A stretch of DNA of 50,251 nucleotides, from contig CAVTPZ010000030.1 of NCBI GenBank assembly GCA_963736685.1, positions 1-50,251 on the forward strand, written 5' to 3'. The stretch is from DASUPK01 sp963736685 (GTDB lineage Bacteria; Actinomycetota; Thermoleophilia; Solirubrobacterales; 70-9). Each line of letters opens with the position of its first letter. Position 1 is the stretch's first letter. Positions 1 through 8,151 of this stretch are shown here, one piece after another. The translations under genes and the position numbers were made by a program. The notes beneath the pieces are model-generated. The model did not search any database. It was not told where the DNA came from and saw only the letters and a list, made by a program, of their open reading frames with translations.

Positions 1-180
1 GGCCTCGCCGTGCGGCTCGCGTGCCTCGGTGCTGGCCTGCACGACCTCGATCTCCTCGGCTGGGATGTCGACGCCGACCTGCTCCTGCTCGTCCGGCATC
101 GGCGGCGGCTCCGGGGCATCGTGGATGTGGCCGGGATCCGCGGTCCAGGGCCGCTCGCCCTTGGGGATGAGCGGGCTCAT
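1..180 (-). CDS. N-terminal fragment of the gene after nuoD (complex I operon)
   Basis: An ATG at 178-180 overlaps the nuoD stop codon in an ATGA arrangement and opens a frame that stays open for 60 codons to the window edge. The visible part is Pro/Glu-rich and low complexity, starting MSPLIPKGERPW, with no cofactor motif yet. The four-base overlap argues for translational coupling with nuoD. By the usual nuoA-B-C-D-E-F order it is most likely the extended N-terminus of NuoE or NuoF, but nothing in these 60 residues proves that. Confidence 0.6.
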   Translation of the reverse strand, partial: MSPLIPKGERPWTADPGHIHDAPEPPPMPDEQEQVGVDIPAEEIEVVQASTEAREPHGEA

Positions 181-1487
181 CGGTCCACCCCTCCGATGAT
201 CGGGTCGAGCATCCCGAGGTTCTGGATCAGGTCGGCGATCAGCCCGCCGACCGACATGTCCCGGAGGGACTGCATGTTGACGAAGGATGGGTCGCGGAAA
301 TGGACACGCGCAGGCTTCGATGAACCGTCGGCGAGTACGAAGCAGCCGAGCTCACCCCGCGGCGACTCGATCGAGTAGTAGAGCTCGCCCGGCGCCACGC
401 GGTAGCCCTCCGTGACGAGCTTGAAGTGGTGGATGAGTGCCTCCATCGAGGTGGAGAGCTCATTCCTGGGCGGCAGGACGTACTTGCGATCGTCGGCGAT
501 CCACGGGCCCTCGGGCAGGCCGTCGAGGCACTGCTCGATGATCCGCACCGACTCCCTCATCTCCTGCACGCGGACCCGGTAGCGGTCGTAGCCATCCCCG
601 ACAGTGCCGACGGGGATCTGGAAGTCGAATTCCCCATACGCAAGGGTGGGATCGACCTTCCGCAGGTCCCAGGGCTCGCCCGCGGCCCGCAGCAGCGGGC
701 CGGTGACGCCGAGCTCGAGCAGCCGCTCGCGCGACACGATCCCGACATCACGAGTTCGGTGCAGGAAGATCTCATTGCGATCGAGCAGGGCCTCGTACTG
801 GTCGATCCGGGTCGGCATCACGGCGCAGAACTCGCGGACCTTCTGCTCGAAGCCGACCGGGATGTCCTCGAAGACACCGCCAACCTGGAAATAGCGGGTG
901 TGCATCCGCTGTCCCGCCGACATCTCGAACAGGTCGAGGATCCTGTCGCGCTCGCGGAAGCAGTACCAGAGCATCGAGATCGCGCCGATGTCCAGCGCCG
1001 TCGTGCCCAGCCAGACCAGATGGGACATGATCCGGTCAAGCTCCATGTGGAGCACGCGCAGGTACTGAGCGCGCCTCGGTATCTCCAGCTCCACCAGGCG
1101 CTCCACGCAGCCGCAGAACGCCTCCATCTGGAAGAAGTACGAGAGGTAGTCCATCCGCTCCACGAACGGGATGACCTTCCAGTAGCTCTTTTCCTCGCAG
1201 GACTTCTCGATCCCGGTGTGCAGATAGCCCATCACCGGCTTCAGGTCGATGACGCGCTCGCCCTGGAGCGTGACGATCACGCGCAGGACGCCGTGGGTGG
1301 CCGGGTGATGCGGCCCCATGTTGATCGTGAGGACCTCCTGCTCCGGCTCGAGACCAGGCCCGTCTAGTTCCTTCTCGGCGCGTTCGGCGCTCTCATCCAT
1401 GAGGGCGGCCGACGGGTCCTCGGTGAACCGGTCGACACCCCGCTCGGTGATGTCCGCCTCGTCTCTGAGGATCTCGTCGGCCATCAC
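177..1487 (-). CDS. nuoD: NADH-quinone oxidoreductase subunit D (49 kDa)
   Basis: 436 residues. This is a peripheral-arm subunit of respiratory complex I that helps form the quinone-binding chamber. Family landmarks are clear: NMGPHHPATHG near residue 57, GYLHTGIEK, the MELDRIMSHL helix, GQRMHTRYFQVGG, and the C-terminal ESPRGELG and DPSFVNMQSL segments ending in the D-x-I-x-G-x-V-D-R tail. About 50 acidic, non-conserved residues precede the core, so a start at the second Met is also possible. It overlaps nuoC and the next gene by four bases each (ATGA), as expected for a coupled nuo operon. Confidence 0.98.
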   Translation of the reverse strand: MMADEILRDEADITERGVDRFTEDPSAALMDESAERAEKELDGPGLEPEQEVLTINMGPHHPATHGVLRVIVTLQGERVIDLKPVMGYLHTGIEKSCEEKSYWKVIPFVERMDYLSYFFQMEAFCGCVERLVELEIPRRAQYLRVLHMELDRIMSHLVWLGTTALDIGAISMLWYCFRERDRILDLFEMSAGQRMHTRYFQVGGVFEDIPVGFEQKVREFCAVMPTRIDQYEALLDRNEIFLHRTRDVGIVSRERLLELGVTGPLLRAAGEPWDLRKVDPTLAYGEFDFQIPVGTVGDGYDRYRVRVQEMRESVRIIEQCLDGLPEGPWIADDRKYVLPPRNELSTSMEALIHHFKLVTEGYRVAPGELYYSIESPRGELGCFVLADGSSKPARVHFRDPSFVNMQSLRDMSVGGLIADLIQNLGMLDPIIGGVDR

Positions 1488-2044
1488 TCGAACCAGCGCG
1501 GAGCTTCGATTTCGTTGTGTGTGTAGAGCACCGGCTCGCCGCCGATCGGGAAGTCGCGGCGCTGCGGCCAGCCCACATAGTCCTCCGGCATCGCGATGCG
1601 GCGCAGATCCGGGTGCCCGCGGAAGACGATTCCGAAGAAGTCGTAGGCCTCTCGTTCCTGGAAGTCCGCCGTTGGGAAGAGCTCGACACAGGAGTCCAGC
1701 TCCGGGAGCTTCTCGCTCCCAAGCGCTCCGTTGGAGGCGCTGCCGGCGGCCGGGTCGGTGAGCAGCGCCTTGACGTGCAGGCGCTCCATCCGCTCGCGGC
1801 AGAGCAGCTCGTAGTGGACCGCGAAGCGAGGCGTGGCCGGCAGGTAGTCGGCCGCGTGGACGCTGGAGAGGAAGCGGTAGCCCTGCTCGGGCGTGTCGCG
1901 CAGCCAGGTGAGGGCGTGCAGGACACCGTCCGGATTGATCACCAGCGTCGCGCGGTCGTGCTCGACCGAGGTCTCGATGACCGTTCCCGCCCGCCCCTTG
2001 TCGATTCCCTGGGCGATCAGCTCCAGTCCGGGAGCGTCAGGCAT
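1484..2044 (-). CDS. nuoC: NADH-quinone oxidoreductase subunit C (30 kDa)
   Basis: 186 residues. This is a peripheral-arm subunit of complex I that packs against NuoD and NuoB. The C-terminal half has the signature of the 30-kDa subunit: FPTADFQEREAYDFFGI, then HPDLRRI.MPEDYVGWPQRRDFPIGGE. An insertion of about 20 residues rich in Gly, Ser and Asn (near residue 105) separates the N-terminal domain from this block. It overlaps nuoB by eight bases and nuoD by four, so all four genes are packed without spacers. Confidence 0.97.
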   Translation of the reverse strand: MPDAPGLELIAQGIDKGRAGTVIETSVEHDRATLVINPDGVLHALTWLRDTPEQGYRFLSSVHAADYLPATPRFAVHYELLCRERMERLHVKALLTDPAAGSASNGALGSEKLPELDSCVELFPTADFQEREAYDFFGIVFRGHPDLRRIAMPEDYVGWPQRRDFPIGGEPVLYTHNEIEAPRWFE

Positions 2045-2693
2045 CCTTGACCGCCTTGGCGGCCTGCTCGAGAGCCTCGGGCGTCGGCTCGCCGGTCTCG
2101 AATCGGGCCCACTCCTCCGTGCCGACCGCGTTGTAGCGCTGGCGCCATCCCAGATCCGGGCGCCCGCGGACCAGGCGCTGCAGCTTGTTCAAGCCATGCA
2201 GCACGGCCTCCGGTCGTGGTGGGCAGCCGGGGACGTGGATGTCGACCGGCATGAACTTGTCGGCGCCCTGGACGACGGCGTAGTTGGCGAACATCCCCCC
2301 GGACGACGAGCACGCTCCCATCGCCATCACCCATTTGGGCTCGAGCATCTGGTCGTAGACGCGACGGACGACCGGCGCCATCTTGATCGAGACCCGGCCC
2401 GAGAGGATCAACAGATCCGCCTGCCGGGGAGTGGCTCTGAAAGCCTCGGCCCCGAAGCGGGCGATGTCGTAGCGCGAGGTGACCAGCGAGATCTGCTCGA
2501 TGGCGCAGCAGGCGAGGCCGAAGGTCAGAGGGAAGATGGCGTTGGCCCGCCCCCAGTTGAGTGCGCTCTCGAGCGTCGTGGTGAGGAGGCGCTCCTCGAC
2601 GTACTCCTCCAGGTCGCGTCCCTCGAGATCGCCGCGCAGCAAGTCGCGGGCGCGCAGCTGTCGTGCTCTGAGGCTCTCGCGCTCTACTTCCAA
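2037..2693 (-). CDS. nuoB: NADH-quinone oxidoreductase subunit B (Fe-S cluster N2)
   Basis: Complex I subunit that carries the terminal 4Fe-4S cluster N2. Visible landmarks are FGLACCAIEQ (the paired Cys), SGRVSIKMAP, MAMGACSSSGGMFANYAVVQG and VPGCPPRPEA, which supply the remaining cluster ligands. The frame is open far upstream through nuoA, but that upstream part is only a shadow of nuoA. I place the start at TTG 2691-2693, with GGGGAG about eight bases upstream, giving 218 residues and a ten-base overlap with nuoA. The start is less certain than the identity, because no ATG or GTG lies in the right place. Confidence 0.93.
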   Translation of the reverse strand: MEVERESLRARQLRARDLLRGDLEGRDLEEYVEERLLTTTLESALNWGRANAIFPLTFGLACCAIEQISLVTSRYDIARFGAEAFRATPRQADLLILSGRVSIKMAPVVRRVYDQMLEPKWVMAMGACSSSGGMFANYAVVQGADKFMPVDIHVPGCPPRPEAVLHGLNKLQRLVRGRPDLGWRQRYNAVGTEEWARFETGEPTPEALEQAAKAVKDA

Positions 2694-3073
2694 TCGAGCG
2701 CTCCCCGACGCCAGACGAAGACCAGGGCGGCGAGCAGAAGCGCGACGAAGACCAGGATCTCGCCAAGCACGAACACGCTCTTGGTGGCGTGGACGAGGAC
2801 GCCGACCGGATACAGGAAGACGACCTCGATGTCGAACAGGATGAACAGCATCGCGATCATGTAGAAGCTCACGCCGAAGCGGAAGGTCCGGGTGATGTGG
2901 GAGGGGAGCCCGCACTCATACGGCTGCCCCTTGATCGGGTTCGGGCGCTTCGGCCCGGTGATCGAGTTCAACAGTGCGAAGGCGCCCCCCACGATGACCC
3001 CTAGGCCGGCGAACACGAGAACGGGGAGGTAGCTCTGGAGCACGATTCGTTCGGTCTTATACCACCGCGACAA
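2684..3073 (-). CDS. nuoA: NADH-quinone oxidoreductase subunit A
   Basis: 129 residues, three transmembrane segments, membrane-arm subunit of complex I. The conserved loop PNPIKGQPYECGLPS and the following FRFGVSFYMIAMLFILFDIEVVFLYP are diagnostic. The start shown is TTG 3071-3073; a GTG ten codons further in (about 3041-3043) would give the more usual short N-terminus and is a real alternative. It is the first gene of the nuo operon, so the operon promoter should lie in the roughly 105 bases shared with the divergent membrane-protein gene. I could not pick a convincing -35/-10 pair there. Confidence 0.96.
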   Translation of the reverse strand: MSRWYKTERIVLQSYLPVLVFAGLGVIVGGAFALLNSITGPKRPNPIKGQPYECGLPSHITRTFRFGVSFYMIAMLFILFDIEVVFLYPVGVLVHATKSVFVLGEILVFVALLLAALVFVWRRGALDWK

Positions 3074-3178
3074 GGACTTTGTAGCAAGGTGTTACATAGT
3101 GCTTTTCCGCATCAGGAAGCCAATTCCGACGCTTTCCGACTGCTTTCGCCGGGATTCCCGCTCTAAGCTCTCGCGCCC

Positions 3179-3610
3179 GTGCCGGAAGTCCATCTCGTAG
3201 TCGGCGTCCTGCTGATCGCCGCCAATCTGGTGGCGGGGGTGTGGGGCGGCGTCGCCTGGCTCCAGGATCGTCCGACCACCGGGTTCTGGTACGCCCTCCG
3301 AGTCGCCCAGGCCTCGGTGATCCTCCAGGCGCTGCTCGGCCTCCTGCTGGTGTTCACGGGCCACCACGCCGATCAGCTGCACATCCTCTACGGCGTCCTG
3401 CCGCTCGTCATCTCCTTCCTCGCCGAGATCGTCCGCGCGGGCTCCGCGCAGTACGAGATCGGCGACCTCGACGTCCGCTCTCTCTCCGAGGAGCGACAGA
3501 CGCAGATCGCACTCGCGATCGTCCGGCGCGACACCGGGATCATGGCGATGGCCTGCCTGGTGATCTTCCTGATCGCGCTGCGGGCGGCCGGGACGAGCTC
3601 GGCCTTCTAG
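3179..3610 (+). CDS. small four-helix membrane protein, function unknown
   Basis: 143 residues from a GTG start. Hydrophobicity suggests four membrane segments (about residues 3-25, 38-58, 64-84 and 117-136) with a charged loop between the third and fourth. I do not recognise a family motif. It is divergent from nuoA and converges on the VOC gene, with stop codons overlapping by a few bases (TAG at 3608-3610 against the complementary stop at 3607-3609). Position beside nuoA hints at a respiratory-membrane role, but this is only context. Confidence 0.75.
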   Translation: MPEVHLVVGVLLIAANLVAGVWGGVAWLQDRPTTGFWYALRVAQASVILQALLGLLLVFTGHHADQLHILYGVLPLVISFLAEIVRAGSAQYEIGDLDVRSLSEERQTQIALAIVRRDTGIMAMACLVIFLIALRAAGTSSAF

Positions 3611-4425
3611 TAGCCGGGCGGCTGGGTGAGGGTGAGCACCGCGCCCTGCGGGTCGCGGACGACTGACTGGCGCATGGCTCCGTCCATGAGCTCGTACGGC
3701 GGAATGAGGACTTCCCCGCCTGCGTCTGAGAGCTTGGAGACGGCGGCGTCGATATCCGCGACCCAGAAGTCGACCGTCCACCGCGGAGGATCCTCATCGT
3801 CCTCACTCGGCGGCGCCATCACCGCGACGACGTCGCGGGGGACCGGCTGTCGCGGCTCGCCGCCGACGTACTCCGGCACCGTGAACATCGTGATCTCGCC
3901 TCCGCCCATCTCGAAGCTGCGGGTATCCCAGCCGAAGAGCTCTGAGTAGAAGTGCTTTGCGCCGTCCGGATCATCGGTGCTCAGCGAGCTCATCGCCCAA
4001 GCACCCGGCTCGTTGACCACCTGCGCACCGCGGCGTTCACCCGGCTCCCAGACCGAGAACACCGCTCCGGCCGGATCGGCGAGCACGGCCTGCCGGCCGC
4101 CGCCCGGCGAGTCGAAGGGCTCGCCGATGACCCGCCCGCCGGCCTCAGCTGCCTTGGTGGCAGCCTCGTCTGCGCTCCCGACCCAGATCAACGTGGTCCA
4201 GACGGGCTGGGGGGGCGCCGGGGCGCCGTGCTGGGAGACGATCGCGGCCGCGTCGCGGCCACGCAGGCGCCCGAGGACGTAGCTCCCGGGATGGTCCTCC
4301 GGCATCAGGTCTTCCGTCTCCCAGCCGAACAGGTCCGAGTAGAGGCCGGCGGCTGCGTCTGGGTCGGGGAAGACTCCCGCCACCAGGCATGGAACTCCGT
4401 GTGCAAAGCCATCTCGGTCGCTCAT
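3607..4425 (-). CDS. VOC-family (glyoxalase-fold) protein with two repeats
   Basis: 272 residues forming two vicinal-oxygen-chelate modules (about 10-130 and 140-270), each with the family pattern 'YSDLFGWE / YSELFGWD' and a closing 'DP.GA..(S/T)(V/L)' strand. This two-module layout resembles the actinobacterial Cfp30B/Rv0577-like group, usually annotated as glyoxalase or hydroxylase-like; the substrate cannot be read from sequence. The start is well supported: AGGAGG lies seven bases before ATG 4423-4425. It is divergent from the HxlR regulator, 108 bases apart, so it is the likely target of that regulator. Confidence 0.9.
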   Translation of the reverse strand: MSDRDGFAHGVPCLVAGVFPDPDAAAGLYSDLFGWETEDLMPEDHPGSYVLGRLRGRDAAAIVSQHGAPAPPQPVWTTLIWVGSADEAATKAAEAGGRVIGEPFDSPGGGRQAVLADPAGAVFSVWEPGERRGAQVVNEPGAWAMSSLSTDDPDGAKHFYSELFGWDTRSFEMGGGEITMFTVPEYVGGEPRQPVPRDVVAVMAPPSEDDEDPPRWTVDFWVADIDAAVSKLSDAGGEVLIPPYELMDGAMRQSVVRDPQGAVLTLTQPPGY

Positions 4426-4482
4426 CTCATGTCCTCCTGCATAGCTTTCGTCCTCCTCATATCGCAGAGGGAACGTACCACA

Positions 4483-4510
4483 CAGTCCTAAAAGCTAATC
4501 AATCAGTCCT
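4483..4510. promoter_or_regulatory. direct repeat CAGTCCT, candidate HxlR operator
   Basis: CAGTCCT occurs at 4483-4489 and again at 4504-4510, exactly 21 bp apart (two helical turns), in the AT-richer gap between the divergent VOC and HxlR genes. TAAGCT at 4521-4526 could be the -10 of the HxlR gene and would put transcription start almost at its ATG (leaderless message). Binding is inferred, not shown. Confidence 0.45.
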
Positions 4511-4533
4511 GAATCACTACTAAGCTGACGGGT

Positions 4534-5175
4534 ATGGCTCGCACGAGGACGATCGAGGACGGCTGCGGGATCGCCTACTCGCAGGAGCTGCTCGGACAGC
4601 GCTGGGCCCTGCTGGTAGTCCGTGAGCTGCTGCTGGGGCCGAAGCGGTTCACTGACCTGCGCGCCGGGATCCCGGACATCAGCCCGAACGTCCTCGGTCA
4701 GCGTCTGCGCGAGCTCGAGGAGTCGGGGATCGTGACGCGGCGAAGGCTCGCCCCCCCGGCGGCCGCCCAGGTCTACGAGCTCACCGAGTGGGGGCGGGAG
4801 CTGGAGCCGGCCGTCCTTGCCCTGGGGCGCTGGGCCAGCCATTCCCCGTCGTTTCCGATCGGTGCCGAGATGGGGGCCGACTCGCTGGTGCTGGCGTTGA
4901 AGACGGCGTTCGAGCCCGGGAAGGCCGAGGGGCTCGACGCGACCTACGAGCTCTGGCTGGGGGAGATTCCCTTCAACATCGTGGTGAAGGAGGGGCGGTT
5001 CGAAGCCGTGCGGGGGGAGGCCGAGACGGCCGACGTGACCATCCGCAGCGATACCGGCACCGTCGCCGGGATCGTCTTCGGCGGAAACCGGCTGGGGAAG
5101 GCGGTGGAGGCCGGTGACGTTGAGGTAGACGGGAGCCGCCGGGCGGTGAACGGGCTGTTCCGGGCGGTCAGCTAG
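4534..5175 (+). CDS. HxlR-family transcriptional regulator with C-terminal SCP2-like domain
   Basis: 213 residues. The first ~95 are an HxlR winged helix: 'CGIAYSQELLGQRWALLVVRELL.GPKRFTDL...IP.ISPNVLGQRLRELEESGIVTRR' and the 'YELTEWGRELEPAVLALGRW' end. Residues ~115-213 look like a sterol-carrier/SCP2-type domain (TADVTIRSDTGT...GNRLGKAVEAGDVEVDG), a pairing I know from other actinobacterial HxlR proteins and which may bind a hydrophobic ligand. It is divergent from the VOC gene and has almost no leader. It probably controls that gene and itself. Confidence 0.9.
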   Translation: MARTRTIEDGCGIAYSQELLGQRWALLVVRELLLGPKRFTDLRAGIPDISPNVLGQRLRELEESGIVTRRRLAPPAAAQVYELTEWGRELEPAVLALGRWASHSPSFPIGAEMGADSLVLALKTAFEPGKAEGLDATYELWLGEIPFNIVVKEGRFEAVRGEAETADVTIRSDTGTVAGIVFGGNRLGKAVEAGDVEVDGSRRAVNGLFRAVS

Positions 5176-5178
5176 CCA

Positions 5179-5219
5179 ATTGGCGGGAAAGTCCCGCTAT
5201 GGGGGACAAACCCGCCAAT
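5179..5219. terminator. nested hairpin between convergent genes
   Basis: A perfect nine-base outer stem (ATTGGCGGG at 5179-5187 with CCCGCCAAT at 5211-5219) encloses a second stem (GTCCC at 5191-5195 with GGGAC at 5203-5207), with symmetric AAA spacers on both sides. It starts four bases after the HxlR stop and lies before the 3' end of the flavin reductase gene, so it could stop transcription from both sides. There is no T-run. Confidence 0.6.
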
Positions 5220-5266
5220 GGCCGGCCGGTGCGACTGTCCGCCGCCCTTCATCGCTGGTTTTCGGC

Positions 5267-5749
5267 CTAGCTCTCGGCCAGCAAATCGCGGTAGTCCCCG
5301 CGGTGGAAGATCAGCGGCAGGCCCCGACGCGACTCGGCGGCGAGCACGTTGCCGGTCAGGATCAGGTGGTCGCCGCCGTCGATCAGATCGCGGAGCTCAC
5401 AGGCGACCCACATCAGCGAGCCCCCCAGCCGGGGGAGCCCCTCGCTCTCGGCCCACTCGACCATCTGCCACTTCTCCGCCTCCGCGTCCTTGCCGGCGAA
5501 GCGCCGCGCCAGCTCCTCCTGTCCCACCGAGAGCGCGTTGACTCCGAAGCGGCCCTGGGCGCGGACGGAGTTGAGTGTCCGGGAGCCGCGATCCAGGCAG
5601 GCGAGCATCATCGGCGGGTCCAGCGACAGTGACGTGACGGCGTTCGCGGTCGCGCCGGAGGGGCCGTTCTCACCGATGGCCGTGACCACTGTCACGCCGG
5701 TGGGGTAGGCGCCGAGCGCGGCGCGAAACTGGTCGGGGCTGACGGGCAT
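5267..5749 (-). CDS. flavin reductase-like FMN-binding protein
   Basis: 160 residues covering one flavin-reductase-like domain. Typical features are FRAALGAYPTGVTVVTA at the N-terminus, the flavin-contact stretch GATANAVTSLSLDPPMMLACLDRGS, and 'FGVNALS..QEELARRFAG'. Such proteins reduce FMN/FAD with NAD(P)H, often to feed a monooxygenase; no partner oxygenase is adjacent. The C-terminus is complete ('PLIFHRGDYRDL'). It is divergent from the cytochrome c gene with only 47 bases between start codons. Confidence 0.92.
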   Translation of the reverse strand: MPVSPDQFRAALGAYPTGVTVVTAIGENGPSGATANAVTSLSLDPPMMLACLDRGSRTLNSVRAQGRFGVNALSVGQEELARRFAGKDAEAEKWQMVEWAESEGLPRLGGSLMWVACELRDLIDGGDHLILTGNVLAAESRRGLPLIFHRGDYRDLLAES

Positions 5750-5796
5750 GGGTGAACGCTACGTGAGTCGAGGGGCCTCGCATATGATCCCGCCGC

Positions 5797-6204
5797 GTGC
5801 GAGGGGCCTTTCTACTGATCGCAGTCGCCGTGGTCGCGGCCGTCACCGGTTGCGGGACTCAGGGCGTCCAGGTTCCGGACAACGATCCGGCCCACGAGGG
5901 CGCCGTGATCTTCTCGGAGCGCTGCTCGGGTTGCCACACGCTGACCCCGGCGGGCACCGAGGGAACTGCCAACCGCTCGGAGCGCGTCCAGGGGCCCAAT
6001 CTCGACCAGCGCCAGGAGACGATGGCCGACGTGATCTACGCGATTCGCAACGGCGGCTTCTCCGGGGCGATCATGCCCCAGAACATCGTCGTGGGGGCGG
6101 ATGTCGAGAAGGTCGCCGCCTTCGTCTCCAAGTACGCCGGGCAGGACGTCGTCAGCCAGCCGACGCCGGCGACCACGACGACCTCGACAACCGCCGCCCC
6201 CTAA
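5797..6204 (+). CDS. lipoprotein cytochrome c (single heme)
   Basis: 135 residues from GTG 5797. A short signal peptide ends in VTGC (lipobox, Cys about residue 19), so the protein should be lipid-anchored outside the membrane. The heme motif CSGCH sits near residue 43 and a candidate distal Met ligand in 'GAIMPQN' near residue 93, the layout of a small class-I cytochrome c. The C-terminus is a low-complexity Thr/Ala/Pro tail. It probably passes electrons to or from the respiratory chain. The serS gene begins about 20 bases after its stop. Confidence 0.9.
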   Translation: MRGAFLLIAVAVVAAVTGCGTQGVQVPDNDPAHEGAVIFSERCSGCHTLTPAGTEGTANRSERVQGPNLDQRQETMADVIYAIRNGGFSGAIMPQNIVVGADVEKVAAFVSKYAGQDVVSQPTPATTTTSTTAAP

Positions 6205-6224
6205 GCGGCTCACGGAGCGGAGCC

Positions 6225-7505
6225 ACGCTCGATCTCAAGCAGATCCGCAGCGACCCCGGGCCGGTCCGCGAGGCCCTGGCGCGCCGCGGCGCAGCTGACC
6301 GGCTCGACGAGCTGCTCGGCGCCGACGAGCGGCGCCGAGAGCTGAACACGCGGATCGACCAGGTCCGCGCCGAGCAGAACAAGCTCTCGGAGCAGGTCAA
6401 GGAGGCCGCCCAGGGCGGCGACACCGACGATCCGGAGTTCAGGAGGCTTCGCGATGCCTCCAGCGAGCTCAAGTCGGAGCTCAAGGTGCTCGAGCCTCAG
6501 CTGGGGGAGCTCAGCGAGAAGCGGGACCAGCTGCTGGCCGCGCTGCCGAACATCCCCGAGCGGGAGGCCCCGGACGGCGAGACCGACGAGGACAACGTCC
6601 CCCTCCGGGAGGTGGGGAAGGTGCCGCAGTTCAGCTTCGAGCCACTCGATCACCTCGACCTGGCTCAGCGGCACGGCTGGATCGAGATGGAGGCGGCGGC
6701 GGAGACCTCAGGATCGCGCTTCGCGTATCTCCTCGGCGACCTCGCCATGCTGGAGTTCTCCCTGGTCCGCTTCGCGATGGAGCGGGTGCGCGGCGAGGGC
6801 TACGAGCCGACCATCCCGCCGGTGCTGGTTCGCGAGCAGGCGCTCTACGGCACCGGCTACTTCCCGGGCGAGCGGGAGATGATCTACGAGGTCCCGCGCG
6901 ACGAGCTCTTCCTGGTGGGCACCTCGGAAGTCTCGCTCGCCGCACTCCACGCCGACCAGATCATGGACGCGGGCGAGCTGCCGAAGCGCTACGCGGGCTT
7001 CTCAACCTGCTTCCGCCGCGAGGCCGGGGCGGCCGGCCGGGATACACGCGGGATCTTTCGCGTCCATCAGTTCGACAAGGTGGAGATGTTCAGCTTCGTC
7101 GAGCCCGGCGCGAGCCGTGAGGAGCACGAGCGCATCCTCGCGATCGAGGAGGGGATCCTCTCTGACCTCGAGATCCCCTACCGCGTGGTCGATGTCGCCG
7201 TCGGCGATCTGGGCGCTCCAGCAGCCCGCAAGTTCGATTGCGAGGGCTGGATTCCGAGCCAGAAACGCTTCCGCGAGCTGACGAGCTGCTCCAACACCAC
7301 CGACTATCAGGCAAGACGCCTGTCGGCCCGGTACCGTCCCGCCCAAGACGAATCCCCCGAACCCGTGCACACGCTGAACGGAACCGCGGTGGCTGTGGGT
7401 CGAACCATGATCGCGCTGCTGGAGAACGGTCAGACCGAAGACGGGAGCGTGGAACTTCCGTCCGTCTTGCAGGATTTTGGCTCCCCACAGAGGATTCCCA
7501 CATAA
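6225..7505 (+). CDS. serS: seryl-tRNA synthetase, apparently with an ACG start
   Basis: Charges tRNA-Ser with serine in the cytoplasm. Counting from codon 6225 the protein is 426 residues, the normal length. The N-terminal coiled-coil arm (about 30-100) is present, then class II motif 2 (FRREAGAAGRDTRG) and motif 3 (LNGTAVAVGRTMIALLENGQ). SerS proteins normally begin M-L-D-L-K; here the codon in the Met position is ACG (6225-6227), with GGAG seven bases upstream. No ATG, GTG or TTG exists in frame between a TTG inside the cytochrome gene (near 5930) and a GTG near 6487 that would cut off the arm. Either ACG is used, or one base is wrong. The in-frame ATG at 5748 only reads through the cytochrome gene in another frame. 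Confidence 0.95.
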   Translation, partial: TLDLKQIRSDPGPVREALARRGAADRLDELLGADERRRELNTRIDQVRAEQNKLSEQVKEAAQGGDTDDPEFRRLRDASSELKSELKVLEPQLGELSEKRDQLLAALPNIPEREAPDGETDEDNVPLREVGKVPQFSFEPLDHLDLAQRHGWIEMEAAAETSGSRFAYLLGDLAMLEFSLVRFAMERVRGEGYEPTIPPVLVREQALYGTGYFPGEREMIYEVPRDELFLVGTSEVSLAALHADQIMDAGELPKRYAGFSTCFRREAGAAGRDTRGIFRVHQFDKVEMFSFVEPGASREEHERILAIEEGILSDLEIPYRVVDVAVGDLGAPAARKFDCEGWIPSQKRFRELTSCSNTTDYQARRLSARYRPAQDESPEPVHTLNGTAVAVGRTMIALLENGQTEDGSVELPSVLQDFGSPQRIPT

Positions 7506-8150
7506 ATGATGAGCTCATCGACCCCAAAGCGAGTAGTTCTCTGCGACGACCATGAGATCGTGCGCGAGGCGATCAAGGCAAGGATGGCGGCGGTTGAAGG
7601 CGTCGAGATCGTCGGCGAGGCCGAGACCGGCGAGGAGGTCGTCGAAGTCGTCAAGGAGCTCGAGCCCGACGTCTGCATCGTCGACGTGGAGCTGCCGGGC
7701 AAGGACGGCATCGACGCGACCAAGGACATCCTCAAGGCCCGGCCCGAGACCCGCGTCATCATCTTCACCGCCCACGCGCAGCCGGATCTGCTGACGCTCG
7801 CGCTGCGGGCCGGTGCCTCCGGCTACGTGCTGAAGTCAGCGCCGAGCGAGGACATCGCCCGCGCGATCGAGGTGGTCGCCGGTGGCGGCACCTTCGTCGG
7901 CACGGAACTCGGCCAGGGCGCGGGCGAAGTCGAGAAGCTGCTCGAGCTGACCCCCCGCGAGCGCGAGATCCTGGAACTGCTCGCGGAGGGCCTGCGCGTC
8001 AAGCAGATCGCCGATCGGCTCTCGCTGAGCCCCGCCACGGTCCACACCCACGTCCGCAACGCGATTGCGCGGATGGAGGTAGATACGCGGACCGAGGCGG
8101 TGGCGCTCGCCGTGCGCTTCAGCTATCTGGGCGCCGGCGGCAAGGTCTGA
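7506..8150 (+). CDS. NarL/FixJ-type response regulator
   Basis: 214 residues. A receiver domain (residues 8-125) has the acidic pair D14-D15, phosphoacceptor D60 in CIVDVELPGKDG and the conserved Lys in YVLKSAPSED. A LuxR-type helix-turn-helix follows (about 145-210): LTPREREILELLAEGLRVKQIADRLSLS. All phosphorylation residues are intact. The ATG directly abuts the serS stop, so the two are probably co-transcribed. No histidine kinase is beside it, so it is an orphan here and its signal cannot be inferred. It converges on msrB with one base between stops. Confidence 0.95.
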   Translation: MMSSSTPKRVVLCDDHEIVREAIKARMAAVEGVEIVGEAETGEEVVEVVKELEPDVCIVDVELPGKDGIDATKDILKARPETRVIIFTAHAQPDLLTLALRAGASGYVLKSAPSEDIARAIEVVAGGGTFVGTELGQGAGEVEKLLELTPREREILELLAEGLRVKQIADRLSLSPATVHTHVRNAIARMEVDTRTEAVALAVRFSYLGAGGKV

Positions 8151-8151
8151 T

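Noticed and set aside
2694..2915. Long N-terminal extension of NuoB (292 aa)
   Set aside because: It is the nuoA gene read in another frame; the family start fits TTG 2693.
5748..6224. ATG 5748 as the true serS start (585-aa protein)
   Set aside because: The extra 159 residues are the cytochrome c gene read in another frame, Arg/Gly-rich and unlike any SerS.
6436..6445. TTCAGG inside serS as a regulatory box
   Set aside because: Single half-site in coding sequence with no partner at 11 bp.
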